NCBI RefSeq assembly: GCF_003610895.1
Contig: NZ_MCAS01000023.1
Span: forward strand, 310,001 to 374,000
Direction of reading: 5' to 3'
Source: Paraburkholderia fungorum
GTDB taxonomy: Bacteria; Pseudomonadota; Gammaproteobacteria; Burkholderiales; Burkholderiaceae
Length of the DNA: 64,000 nt
This document shows positions 50,661 to 59,006 of the stretch, one piece after another. A program made the position numbers and the translations under genes. The notes beneath the pieces were generated by a model. It saw only the letters and a program-made list of their open reading frames with translations, ran no database searches and had not been told where the DNA came from. Every line of letters starts with the position of its first letter. The first letter of the stretch is position 1.

Positions 50661-51235
50661 TCCGTCATCCCGCTGTCGCGATCGATGCGGGCGTGTGTTA
50701 CGGCCAGAGCGACATCGCGCTTGCCGAGGATGCGGAAGTGTCCTCAACCGCGCTTGCGTTGAAACTCGCCACGTTGCAGGTGCCGCCGCCGCGCGTGTTC
50801 ATCTCGAGCCCGCTGACGCGTTGCTCGGCGCTCGCCGCCGCCATGGCGAACGATTTCGGTTGCGCGCTCAGCCATGACGACCGTCTGCAGGAAATGAACT
50901 TCGGCGCCTGGGAGCTGCAGCGCTGGGATGCGATCGATCGCGCGCTGCTCGATGACTGGGCGGCCAATTTTGAACACGCGCGTGCGCACGGCGGCGAGAG
51001 TGTTGCGCAATTCGTCGCGCGGGTGCGGGCGTGGTTCGACGCGTTCGCGCAGACGCGCGAGCTGTCGCCGGCGTATGTGGTCACGCATGCCGGCGTCATG
51101 CGGGTGATCGCGTCGCTCATGCTGGATGTGCCGCTGGAGCGCTGCCTGCGCTGGTCGTTGGAGATGACCGGGATTGTCTGGCTGCGCAGGGATGAGGGGG
51201 CGCAGGAGTGGTCGTTGGTGAGGTGGAATGCGTGA
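50645..51235 (+). CDS. cobC: Alpha-ribazole phosphatase (histidine phosphatase family)
   Basis: A 196-residue branch-1 histidine phosphatase. The catalytic RHP motif is in MDIVLIRHPAVAIDAGVCYG; the second half is FISSPLTRCSALAAAMANDF, DRLQEMNFGAWELQRWDAID, GGESVAQFVARVRAWFDAFA and YVVTHAGVMRVIASLMLDVP (second catalytic His). It removes the phosphate from alpha-ribazole-5'-phosphate or its cobalamin product. The gene overlaps cobS by 16 bp and closes the plus-strand operon. A convergent hairpin separates it from btuF. Confidence 0.9.
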   Translation: MDIVLIRHPAVAIDAGVCYGQSDIALAEDAEVSSTALALKLATLQVPPPRVFISSPLTRCSALAAAMANDFGCALSHDDRLQEMNFGAWELQRWDAIDRALLDDWAANFEHARAHGGESVAQFVARVRAWFDAFAQTRELSPAYVVTHAGVMRVIASLMLDVPLERCLRWSLEMTGIVWLRRDEGAQEWSLVRWNA

Positions 51236-51327
51236 GGTGTGTGCGCTGCGTGGGCCCTGCTCTAATTGCGCCAGGCGGCGCCCTGATCGTGCCGCTTTTC
51301 CCGAAGATTCGTCACGGGATTGCGTAT

Positions 51328-51358
51328 TCGCGCCACTTCTTATCAAAAAGTGGCGCGA
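51328..51358. terminator. Hairpin between convergent cobC and btuF
   Basis: TCGCGCCACTT (51328-51338) pairs perfectly with AAGTGGCGCGA (51348-51358) around a 9-nt loop. T-runs are weak on both strands, so termination may be incomplete. It sits just before the btuF stop at 51365. Confidence 0.55.
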
Positions 51359-51364
51359 TTAAAG

Positions 51365-52276
51365 TCACTGCGCGCCGCTCTTCCTGCGCGAGCGTGCCAG
51401 GTCGAGGTCCTCGCATATCTGCTTTGCCCCTTGCGCAATACGCGGCGCCGGCCGGCTGATCAGATCGCCGTCGATGGCGAACAGGTTATTGTTTGCCACC
51501 GCCTTCAGGCTCGGCCACGCACGCCATGTGGCGAGTTGCGGCAGGGGGGTATCCGGTTTGGTCGCGCCGGGCGCAGCCGTGAAGATTGCTTCCGGGTTCG
51601 CCGCGAGTACGGCTTCAGTCGAAACGGTCGGCACCAGCGGCTCCAGTTTTGCAAACACATTGCGGCCGCCGCATAACGCAATCACGTCACTGATCATATG
51701 TTCGCCGTTGAGCGTCATCAACGGCTGATCCCACACCTGATAAAACACGCTGACAGGCGGCAGGCCGCTGTATTGCGTGCGCAATCGCGCGATGTCCTGA
51801 CGGTATGCCGCAGCGGCCGCATTGGCGGTCGGCGAGGTGCCGAGCAATTGTCCGAGCTTTGTCAGCGATATGGCAACGTCGTCGAGATGATGCGGCTCGC
51901 TGAAGAACAGGGGGACATGCATCTCACGCAGGCGATCGAGTTGGCGCTGCGCGTTGCCATGCCGCCATACAACGATCAGATCGGGCTTCAGCGCGACGAT
52001 CCGTTCGAGGTCGAGCGCCTTGTTATCGCCGACGCGCGGCAATTGCTTCGCTTCAGGCGGGTAGTCGCTATACGACACGGCGCCGACCAGTTTCGCGCCA
52101 CCGCCGGCGGCATACAGCAGTTCGGTGACATGCGGCGCGAGACTGATGACGCGCTGCGCGGGTGCAGGCAGGGTGACGGTTGCGCCGGAATCGTCGGTGA
52201 CGGTGATGGCGGCGTGCGCATGCACGGTGCCTGCGAAAAGCGCTGTGGCGATGGCGAAACGCAAGCGGCGCATCAT
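51365..52276 (-). CDS. btuF: Corrinoid-binding periplasmic protein (BtuF-like)
   Basis: A 303-residue exported protein. ATG 52276 overlaps the stop of the upstream cobD gene by 4 bp and begins a signal peptide (MMRRLRFAIATALFAGTVHA). It has the type III (helical-backbone) binding fold: RVISLAPHVTELLYAAGGGA, LVGAVSYSDYPPEAKQLPRV, LDLERIVALKPDLIVVWRHG and ALCGGRNVFAKLEPLVPTVS. These resemble BtuF of the BtuCDF system. It delivers corrinoids to btuCD encoded on the other strand. The mature protein may also use a lone outer-membrane receptor outside the window, since the local btuB is broken. Confidence 0.88.
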   Translation of the reverse strand: MMRRLRFAIATALFAGTVHAHAAITVTDDSGATVTLPAPAQRVISLAPHVTELLYAAGGGAKLVGAVSYSDYPPEAKQLPRVGDNKALDLERIVALKPDLIVVWRHGNAQRQLDRLREMHVPLFFSEPHHLDDVAISLTKLGQLLGTSPTANAAAAAYRQDIARLRTQYSGLPPVSVFYQVWDQPLMTLNGEHMISDVIALCGGRNVFAKLEPLVPTVSTEAVLAANPEAIFTAAPGATKPDTPLPQLATWRAWPSLKAVANNNLFAIDGDLISRPAPRIAQGAKQICEDLDLARSRRKSGAQ

Positions 52277-53310
52277 CGCAGCGCCTCGCGCAAACTCTCT
52301 TCGAAACGCGCCCATTCGGCGTCGTTCGCGGGCAGCCCGAAGCGTACGCTGCCCGACGCCGTGAAGAGGCGGGTCCACACGCCACGCCGCGCCAGCGCTT
52401 CGTGCAGAGCAGCCGCGCGCGCATCGTCGGTCCACGCGAAGAGCGGCGTGCTTCGTGTGGCAAAACCGTGTGCATGCAACAGACTCACCAGACGGGCGCT
52501 TTCGGCAGCGAGCCGCGTGCGCATCTGTTGCTGCCACACTTCGTCTTCAAACGCGGCCTTGACGGCGTGCCGAGCGGGGCCACTGACGGTCCAGGCGCCG
52601 AGCGTACGGCGCAATGCGCCGAGCAAAGCGGGCGCGGCCAGGACGAATCCCGCGCGCGCACCGGCAAGACCAAAGAATTTGCCCGGCGAACGTAGCACGA
52701 TTAGCCCGTCGCGATGAGTGTTTGCCGCGAGCGAGGCTGAAGGCAGCGTGTCGGCGAAAGCCTCGTCGATCAACAACGTGCCGTTGCGCGCGCTGAGTTG
52801 CGCATGCCAGTCCAGCAGCTTGCCGGCGTTCAGATGTTCCGCCGTCGGATTGTTAGGATTCACGACGACCACGTGAGTGAGCGGCTCGGGCAAGCTGTCC
52901 CAGGACACGTCCAGTTGCACGACTTCGTGTCCAGCCTGCTCGAAGGCAGGCGCATATTCGCTATACGTGAGCGGCGCGATGCCGACCCGGGCACACGGCA
53001 GCAGCGAGGGCAGCGCGCGAATCGCGGCCTGGCTTCCTGCTACGGGCAGCACGTGCGCGGCATCGGGCGCGCCATAGTAGCGCGCGGCACAGGCGGCAAA
53101 GCCGTCGCCTTCGTCGGGCAGGCGGCGCCAGACATCGGCGGGAACCGGCGGCACCGGATAGCCGTGCGGATTGATACCCGTCGACAGGTCGAGCCATTGT
53201 GCGTAGGGAATGCCGTAACGCGCGGCCGCTTCGTGCAGATTGCCGCCGTGGGTTACGGCGTTGAGCGGGGTCCCGGTAGCGACTTTATAAGCAGCCATTC
53301 GATCAGACAT
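52273..53310 (-). CDS. cobD: Threonine-phosphate decarboxylase
   Basis: A 345-residue PLP enzyme of the class I aminotransferase fold that makes aminopropanol phosphate for the B12 linker. Motifs are THGGNLHEAAARYGIPYAQW, LDLSTGINPHGYPVPPVPAD, VVVNPNNPTAEHLNAGKLLD (Asn-Pro-Asn-Asn-Pro substrate loop), IDEAFADTLP and VLRSPGKFFGLAGARAGFVL with the Schiff-base Lys. ATG 53310 (MSDRMAAYK) overlaps cbiB by 8 bp. In the aerobic-pathway naming this is cobC; I use the Salmonella symbol cobD. Operon order is cobU, cbiB, cobD, btuF. Confidence 0.9.
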   Translation of the reverse strand: MSDRMAAYKVATGTPLNAVTHGGNLHEAAARYGIPYAQWLDLSTGINPHGYPVPPVPADVWRRLPDEGDGFAACAARYYGAPDAAHVLPVAGSQAAIRALPSLLPCARVGIAPLTYSEYAPAFEQAGHEVVQLDVSWDSLPEPLTHVVVVNPNNPTAEHLNAGKLLDWHAQLSARNGTLLIDEAFADTLPSASLAANTHRDGLIVLRSPGKFFGLAGARAGFVLAAPALLGALRRTLGAWTVSGPARHAVKAAFEDEVWQQQMRTRLAAESARLVSLLHAHGFATRSTPLFAWTDDARAAALHEALARRGVWTRLFTASGSVRFGLPANDAEWARFEESLREALR

Positions 53311-54238
53311 GAAAGGGCACACTCAGCAAAGCCAGCACGATCAGCACCGCTAGCCAGAGAATGACCGTGCGTTCGACCAGCATCAGCGCAGCCGTGACGT
53401 GACTGGCTTTTGCTGGGTGGCCAAAACCTAGCGTGGGCCTGTGTTCAAGCGCGCCGTGATACACGGCGGGTCCGCCGATCAACACGTTCAGGCTGCCCGC
53501 GCCGGAAGCCATGACCGGTCCGGCGTTCGGACTGTCCCAGCGCGGCGCCTGCTCGCGCCAGCAATGCAGCGCGGTGCGCGTGTCGCCGAGCAAGGCGTAG
53601 CTCGCGGCGGTGAGACGCGCGGGAATCCAGTTGAGCACGTCGTCGAGGCGCGCCGCGGCCCAGCCGAAGCGCAAATAGCGCGACGTGCGGTAACCCCACA
53701 TGGCGTCGAGCGTGTTGGCCAGACGAAACCCCAGCGCGCCAGGACCGCCCGCGATCGCGAACCAGAACAGCGCGCCGAAGATCGCGTCGTTGCCGTTTTC
53801 AAGCGCCGATTCGACAGCGGCGCGCGAGAGCGCCGCTTCGTCGGCGTGAGTGGTGTCGCGCGACACGATACGCGCGGTCAGCAAGCGTGCTTGTGCCAGA
53901 TCGCGTTGCGCGAGAGCCTGCGCGATCGGCGCGATGTGATCGTGCAGACTGCGCGCGCCGAGCGCGAACCACAGCAGCACGACATGTACCGCACAGGCCG
54001 CAAAAAACGGCAGTATGGAGACGAGGCACCAGGCGATCAGCACCGGCGGCATGACCGCCAGCGACCACGCGAGCAGCCCCTTGAGCCGCAAGCGGCGGCC
54101 GGTGTTGTAGCGCTTTTCGAGGCGCATCGCCCAGTTGCCGAAGCCGACCAGCGGATGCGCGGTGCGCGGCTCGCCGAGCCAACGGTCGATGGCGACGCCC
54201 GCCGTTGCCAGCGTAACGATCAAAGGCAGCGACAGCAT
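53303..54238 (-). CDS. cbiB: Adenosylcobinamide-phosphate synthase
   Basis: A 311-residue membrane enzyme with several hydrophobic segments (LAWSLAVMPPVLIAWCLVSI, FFAACAVHVVLLWFALGARS). Family landmarks are AIDRWLGEPRTAHPLVGFGN, IVSRDTTHADEAALSRAAVE, SALENGNDAIFGALFWFAIA and NTLDAMWGYRTSRYLRFGWA. It attaches aminopropanol phosphate to adenosylcobyric acid. It shares one base with the stop of cobU and overlaps cobD by 8 bp, so the four genes form one tight minus-strand operon. Length normal. Confidence 0.92.
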   Translation of the reverse strand: MLSLPLIVTLATAGVAIDRWLGEPRTAHPLVGFGNWAMRLEKRYNTGRRLRLKGLLAWSLAVMPPVLIAWCLVSILPFFAACAVHVVLLWFALGARSLHDHIAPIAQALAQRDLAQARLLTARIVSRDTTHADEAALSRAAVESALENGNDAIFGALFWFAIAGGPGALGFRLANTLDAMWGYRTSRYLRFGWAAARLDDVLNWIPARLTAASYALLGDTRTALHCWREQAPRWDSPNAGPVMASGAGSLNVLIGGPAVYHGALEHRPTLGFGHPAKASHVTAALMLVERTVILWLAVLIVLALLSVPFHV

Positions 54239-54792
54239 TACGGATTGCCCGAGGTTTTCAGCGCGAGTGGCAAGCCCGCGACCATCATCGTGACGTGGGT
54301 GCTCAATGCGGCGATGCGCTGATTGAGCCGCCCGAGTTCATCGACATAGAGGCGGGTTGCCGCGCCGAGCGGCACCACGCCCAACCCGATTTCGTTGCTG
54401 ACCACGATGACCTTCCCTTTGGCGTTGATGAGCGCCGCTTCCAGCGCAGCAAGGTGCGCGTGATATTGATCGACCGGCAAGCCGTTGCTGTCAGGCGGAC
54501 ACAGCAGACCGGCGAGCCACAGCGTCAGGCAGTCAAGCAGAATACAGTGGCCGTGCGCATCGATTTGTGACACCGCGCCGGCGAGATCGACGCCGGCTTC
54601 AAGCAAAGCCCAATGCGCCGGACGCCGCTCGCGATGATGCGCGATGCGCGCGCTGAATTCGGCGTCGTCAACCACGCGGGCGGTGGCGATGTACGTGACG
54701 GGCAGGGCGCTATCGTTTGCCAGTTGTTCGGCGTGCACGCTCTTGCCGGAACGGGCGCCGCCGAGAACGAAGGTGAGGTCGCGGGAAATCAT
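54238..54792 (-). CDS. cobU: Adenosylcobinamide kinase/guanylyltransferase
   Basis: A 184-residue bifunctional enzyme. ATG 54792 (MISRDLTFVLGGARSGKSVH) places the P-loop Gly-Gly-Ala-Arg-Ser-Gly-Lys-Ser at residues 11-18; 27 open codons upstream are rejected. Further landmarks are VTYIATARVVDDAEFSARIA (with HHRERRPAHW following, which holds the guanylylated His), CILLDCLTLWLAGLL and VIVVSNEIGLGVVPLGAATR. It phosphorylates and GTP-activates adenosylcobinamide. It is first gene of the minus-strand operon and divergent from cobQ (109 bp between starts). Confidence 0.93.
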   Translation of the reverse strand: MISRDLTFVLGGARSGKSVHAEQLANDSALPVTYIATARVVDDAEFSARIAHHRERRPAHWALLEAGVDLAGAVSQIDAHGHCILLDCLTLWLAGLLCPPDSNGLPVDQYHAHLAALEAALINAKGKVIVVSNEIGLGVVPLGAATRLYVDELGRLNQRIAALSTHVTMMVAGLPLALKTSGNP

Positions 54793-54901
54793 CGCGTGAT
54801 TGTACCGGCGTGTGCAGGCGTGCAGTGCATGCCTGCACGATGGGATAATGCCGCGCTCATGGCCTGCATTCATTGCTATTCAACGCTGGACCCGAGCTCC
54901 C

Positions 54902-56419
54902 GTGACCACCTCCACTTCGAATCCGCATCGCGCCGTACCCGTGCCGCGCGGCACACTGATGATTCAGGGCACCACCTCCGATGCAGGCAAGAGCACGCTG
55001 GTCGCGGGCCTGTGCCGGCTGGCGCGCCGCGCCGGCGTGCGGGTCGCGCCGTTCAAGCCGCAGAATATGGCGCTCAATAGCGCGGTAACGGTCGACGGCG
55101 GCGAGATCGGCCGTGCGCAGGCCCTGCAGGCGGTGGCCGCGGGCATTGCCGCCCACACCGATCTGAACCCCGTCCTGCTCAAGCCGACGAGCGACCGCGG
55201 CGCGCAGGTGATCATCCACGGCAAGGCGCGCATGAATCTCGATGCGCGCGCGTATCACGACTACAAGCCCGTCGCCTTCGAGGCCGTGCTGGAATCGTAT
55301 GCGCGTCTGCAAGCGGCGTACGACACGATTTTTGTCGAAGGCGCGGGCAGTCCCGCCGAGATCAATCTGCGCGAGCGCGACATCGCCAATATGGGTTTTG
55401 CTGAAGCGGTCGATTGCCCGGTCGTGCTGGTGGCCGACATCGACCGAGGCGGGGTGTTCGCGCATCTGACAGGAACGCTTGCGTGTCTATCGGAAAGCGA
55501 GCAGGCGCGGGTGCGTGGCTTCATCATCAACCGGTTTCGCGGCGACATCAGCTTGCTCAAACCGGGACTCGACTGGCTTGAAGCGAAAACCGGCAAACCG
55601 GTGCTCGGCGTTGTGCCCTACCTGCACGGCTTGACGCTCGACGCCGAAGACATGCTGCCGCCCGAGCTGCGCGCCGCGCATAGCGGCGATACCGGCCGGA
55701 TGCTGCGGGTGGTCGTGCCGGTGCTGCCGCACATCAGCAATCACACCGATTTCGACGCGCTGCGTGCGCATCCGCAAGTCGATTTTCATTACGTGCGAAG
55801 CGGCACGCCGCCCCCGCCGGCCGATCTGATCATCCTGCCAGGCTCGAAGAATGTGCCGGGCGATCTGGCCTTCCTGCGCGCGCAAGGCTGGGATGGGGTG
55901 CTGCAGCGGCATTTGCGCTACGGCGGCCGCGTGATCGGAATTTGCGGCGGCATGCAGATGCTCGGGCGCGAAGTGGCCGATCCGCACGGTGTGGAAGGCC
56001 CGCCCGGAACGAGTGCGGGCCTTGGCTGGCTCGATTACGCGACGGTGCTGACGCGCGAAAAAACCCTTAAGAACGTGACGGGGCGTCTCGCCTTGCCCGG
56101 TTCACCCGAGGTCGCCGGTTACGAGATTCACATGGGTGAGACGCAGGGTCCGGCGTTGAGCTCGCCCGCGCTGCAGTTGGGTCTTGAGCAACACGCCTAT
56201 CCTGACGGCGCGATCTCGTCGGATGGTCAGATCCTCGCCACCTACGTGCACGGGCTGTTCGACACGCCGGCAGCATGCGCCGCATTGCTCGCGTGGGCGG
56301 GCTTAAGTGACGCCGAAAAAATCGACTACCCGGCGTTGCGTGAAGCTTCGCTGGACCGCCTCGCCGACACGCTTGCCGAGCATTTAGATCTATCGAAGCT
56401 TTTCGCCGCGATTGGATGA
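54902..56419 (+). CDS. cobQ: Cobyric acid synthase
   Basis: A 505-residue glutamine-dependent amidotransferase that amidates four carboxyls of adenosylcobyrinic acid a,c-diamide. I take the GTG at 54902; ATG 54959 (MIQGTTSDAGKSTLVAGLCR) would trim 19 residues and still keep the P-loop-like GTTSDAGKST. Other landmarks are VAPFKPQNMALNSAVTVDGG, VFVEGAGSP-like TIFVEGAGSPAEINLRERDI, LVADIDRGGVFAHLTGTLAC, and the triad region GRVIGICGGMQMLGREVADP with the nucleophile Cys, followed late by YVHGLFDTP with the His. It is alone on the plus strand, divergent from cobU. Confidence 0.93.
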   Translation: MTTSTSNPHRAVPVPRGTLMIQGTTSDAGKSTLVAGLCRLARRAGVRVAPFKPQNMALNSAVTVDGGEIGRAQALQAVAAGIAAHTDLNPVLLKPTSDRGAQVIIHGKARMNLDARAYHDYKPVAFEAVLESYARLQAAYDTIFVEGAGSPAEINLRERDIANMGFAEAVDCPVVLVADIDRGGVFAHLTGTLACLSESEQARVRGFIINRFRGDISLLKPGLDWLEAKTGKPVLGVVPYLHGLTLDAEDMLPPELRAAHSGDTGRMLRVVVPVLPHISNHTDFDALRAHPQVDFHYVRSGTPPPPADLIILPGSKNVPGDLAFLRAQGWDGVLQRHLRYGGRVIGICGGMQMLGREVADPHGVEGPPGTSAGLGWLDYATVLTREKTLKNVTGRLALPGSPEVAGYEIHMGETQGPALSSPALQLGLEQHAYPDGAISSDGQILATYVHGLFDTPAACAALLAWAGLSDAEKIDYPALREASLDRLADTLAEHLDLSKLFAAIG

Positions 56420-56560
56420 CGAAGAACAGGCAGATGGCGTCGATTAAATCTCAATAGGAAATAATCAAAGCCTGGGAGGTGATTTTTCATCCCGTTTGGT
56501 TCGAATACAGTCTTGACGTCGACGCCCGTCACGGGCCGTCTTTCTCGTAAAGGACTCGTC

Positions 56561-56977
56561 ATGAACTCGAACCGCTCCGCCGATCTGGCCGCTTTGCTAC
56601 TTCGTCTGGCCTTGGGCGTTCTGTATCTCGCGCATAGCCTGCAAAAGATTTTTGTCTTCACGCTGCCGGGAACGGCGCAGTTTTTCGTTTCACTCGGTTT
56701 GCCGGGCTGGCTCGGGTATGTGACGGCGTTCGTCGAACTGATCGGCGGCATCGCGCTGCTGCTCGGCGTGCAGGTCCGCTGGGTCGCGCTGGTGCTGCTG
56801 CCGTTCATGCTCGGCGCCATGTCGCAGCATTTGCACAATGGCTGGGGGTTCGCTTCGCCGCATGGCGGCTGGGAATATCCGGCCTTCTGGGCGGTGACTT
56901 TGGCGGTGCAGTCGCTGCTCGGCGACGGTGCCCTGGCGCTGAGCAGTGTGAAGACGCCGCGCGCGGTGGCCGCCTGA
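56561..56977 (+). CDS. DoxX family membrane protein
   Basis: A 138-residue inner-membrane protein with four hydrophobic segments: LAALLLRLALGVLYLAHSLQ, YVTAFVELIGGIALLLGVQV, WVALVLLPFMLGAMSQHLHN and YPAFWAVTLAVQSLLGDGAL. This is the DoxX/DoxD-like pattern, found in the small proteins linked to redox or thiosulfate metabolism in some organisms. ATG 56561 has AAAGGA upstream; 16 upstream open codons are rejected. A strong terminator follows. Function not assignable from the sequence. Confidence 0.85.
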   Translation: MNSNRSADLAALLLRLALGVLYLAHSLQKIFVFTLPGTAQFFVSLGLPGWLGYVTAFVELIGGIALLLGVQVRWVALVLLPFMLGAMSQHLHNGWGFASPHGGWEYPAFWAVTLAVQSLLGDGALALSSVKTPRAVAA

Positions 56978-57104
56978 ACGTTTTCGGCGGCATGTGGACG
57001 GGTTGCCAAAGCTGGCGCGCCGGAGAAGCTTCAAGCCGGTGATGCGCCTGGACACACAGGCATCCAGACACCGAACCGGGCCGGCATTGCGTCCCGCCAG
57101 GCAA

Positions 57105-57142
57105 CAAAAAAAGCACGCGCCGTGAGGCCGCGTGCTTTTTTT
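57105..57142. terminator. Bidirectional terminator between the DoxX and thioesterase genes
   Basis: GCACGCG (57113-57119) pairs with CGCGTGC (57129-57135), flanked by about seven A on the left and seven T on the right. It serves the converging DoxX (plus) and thioesterase (minus) genes. Confidence 0.9.
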
Positions 57143-57219
57143 ATCGTGCAGACGCAGGACGCTTCAGGCATTCCGGGCTCTTCGCCGCACCCCTGCGCCC
57201 TCTGCGCCGCTCGCCTCAG

Positions 57220-57639
57220 TCAGTACAACACGATCTGCGTGCAGCGAAACAGCGCAATCGTCTTGCCATTCGGATCAGTGACGGTGGCATCCCACACCTG
57301 CGTGCTGCGGCCCAGATGCACGGCCTTGGCGACTGCGCGGATCGTGCCTTCCGTCGCCGTACCGAGAAAGTTGCTTTTCAGCTCGACGGTCGTGAAATTG
57401 CGCGCCGTCTCAGGCAGATGCGCGAGACAGGCGTAGCCGCAGGCAGTATCGGCGAGGCCGATCACGGTGGCGGCGTGCAAAAAGCCGTTCGGCGCCAGCA
57501 ATTCTTCGCGCACGGTCAATTCCGCGCTCAGGCTGCCTTGCTCCAACGCCAGAACATGTACGCCCAGCAAGCCGGGAAGCTTGCCCTTCTGACGTTCATG
57601 CAGACGCTCGACGGTGTATTCCGGACGGAGTTTGCTCAT
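57220..57639 (-). CDS. PaaI-type hotdog-fold thioesterase
   Basis: A 139-residue single hotdog-domain protein: GLLGVHVLALEQGSLSAELT, VREELLAPNGFLHAATVIGL (the PNGFLHAATVIGLAD segment matches the PaaI-type N-x-x-G-x-x-H-G catalytic helix), NFTTVELKSNFLGTATEGTI and WDATVTDPNGKTIALFRCTQ. Such enzymes hydrolyse acyl-CoA thioesters, often aromatic. It stands alone between a terminator and the parA-like gene (opposite strand). Substrate unknown. Confidence 0.87.
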   Translation of the reverse strand: MSKLRPEYTVERLHERQKGKLPGLLGVHVLALEQGSLSAELTVREELLAPNGFLHAATVIGLADTACGYACLAHLPETARNFTTVELKSNFLGTATEGTIRAVAKAVHLGRSTQVWDATVTDPNGKTIALFRCTQIVLY

Positions 57640-57851
57640 GAGATTTTGGGGTCCTCGGTGGAAAAATCAGGGGGCTGGACGGGTCAATAGCCGTTTGGGG
57701 GCTTCGGCCCCGGTGCATTTGTCGATATTATCAACGGCTAGATCGGCGGGTGAACCTGAAATCGGTACGGATCAGGACGCACCGGCCCCCAAGTCAGAGC
57801 AAACTGCGGCAAACCGGCTGGCGGCGCCCAGCCATCTTTCCGGGAGAATTC

Positions 57852-58490
57852 ATGACGGTGATCGTGGTGGCGAATCCGAAGGGCGGCGTGGGTAAAAGCA
57901 CGCTGTCCACCAATCTGGCGGGCTATTTCGCGTCGCAAGGGGAGTGGGTCGCGCTGGCGGACCTGGACAAACAGCAGTCCGCGCACGCGTGGTTGTCGCT
58001 GCGGCCTCCAGCGTTGCCGCCCATCGAGACCTGGGAGGTCGACCTTGAAAACCCTGCCAAACCGCCCAGAGGTCTGGAGCACGCAGTCATCGACACACCG
58101 GCCGGATTGCACGGCAATCGCCTGAGTATCGCGCTGGATCTGGCCGACAAGGTGATCGTGCCGCTGCAACCGTCGATGTTCGATATTCTCGCCACCCAGG
58201 AGTTTCTCGAACGGCTGGCGAAGGAGAAGGCGGTCAGGAAAGGCGCGATCGAGATCGGCGTGGTCGGTATGCGCGTGGACTCGCGAACGCGCTCAGCGGA
58301 GCAATTGCACCGCTTTGTCGAGGGATTGAAGCTGCCGGTGCTGGGTTACCTGCGTGACACGCAGAACTACGTGCAACTGGCGGCCCACGGCCTGACCTTG
58401 TGGGACGTCGCGAAAAGCCGCGTGGACAAGGATCTGGAGCAGTGGCAGCCGATCATCCAGTGGACCAACGGCGCCGGCAAACCGGCTTGA
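57852..58490 (+). CDS. ParA/MinD-type ATPase (solitary)
   Basis: A 212-residue deviant-Walker ATPase. MTVIVVANPKGGVGKSTLST holds the K-G-G-V-G-K-S-T loop at residues 10-17, followed by VALADLDKQQSAHAWLSLRP and HAVIDTPAGLHGNRLSIALD. The Walker A' Lys and the Asp of LADLDKQQS are intact. No parB, no par site and no plasmid maintenance genes are nearby, so it is an orphan ParA of the short type that may position other cargo (for example chemotaxis arrays, capsule or pili). ATG 57852 has GGGAGA upstream. Confidence 0.87.
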   Translation: MTVIVVANPKGGVGKSTLSTNLAGYFASQGEWVALADLDKQQSAHAWLSLRPPALPPIETWEVDLENPAKPPRGLEHAVIDTPAGLHGNRLSIALDLADKVIVPLQPSMFDILATQEFLERLAKEKAVRKGAIEIGVVGMRVDSRTRSAEQLHRFVEGLKLPVLGYLRDTQNYVQLAAHGLTLWDVAKSRVDKDLEQWQPIIQWTNGAGKPA

Positions 58491-58570
58491 TGTGAACTGG
58501 CAGGCGGCGTGGCCGCCCGCTATGGAACCGTGAGGTACCAGGCCAGGCTACGGCCGGCCCAGGTTCCAGT

Positions 58571-58957
58571 TCAGGTCCAGTTCTGGGTCGGCACGTGATC
58601 GCGGCTGCCCTTGATCTTGTTGTTGTCGTCGACGAACACCAGATCCGGTTTCCAGCCTGCCTTCAGTTCCGCTTCCTCGACCACCGCGAACGCAGCGATG
58701 ATCACCAGATCGCCCAACTGCGCGCGCCGCGCGGCCGAACCGTTCAGCGAAATCATGCCGCTGCCCCGTTCGCCCTTGATCGCGTAGGTCGAGAAACGCT
58801 CGCCGTTGTTGATGTTCCAGATGTCGATCCGCTCGTTTTCGACGATGTTCGCGGCTTCCAGCAAGTCTTCGTCGATCGCGCACGAGCCCTCGTAGTGCAG
58901 TTCGCAGTGCGTGACCGCGACGCGATGGATTTTCGACTTCAGCATGTTGCGTTGCAT
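58571..58957 (-). CDS. panD: Aspartate 1-decarboxylase
   Basis: A 128-residue proenzyme. ATG 58957 (MQRNMLKSKIHRVAVTHCEL) places the self-cleavage site Gly24-Ser25 in HYEGSCAIDEDLLEAANIVE, exactly as in E. coli PanD; Ser25 becomes the pyruvoyl cofactor. The rest includes IDIWNINNGERFSTYAIKGE and GSGMISLNGSAARRAQLGDL. It makes beta-alanine for pantothenate. It lies 49 bp downstream of panC on the same strand, so the two last steps toward pantothenate are co-transcribed. Confidence 0.95.
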   Translation of the reverse strand: MQRNMLKSKIHRVAVTHCELHYEGSCAIDEDLLEAANIVENERIDIWNINNGERFSTYAIKGERGSGMISLNGSAARRAQLGDLVIIAAFAVVEEAELKAGWKPDLVFVDDNNKIKGSRDHVPTQNWT

Positions 58958-59006
58958 GACCAATCCCTTGTGCTTCTAATGCGTGTTTGCGCAGCCGAAG
59001 ACGGCT

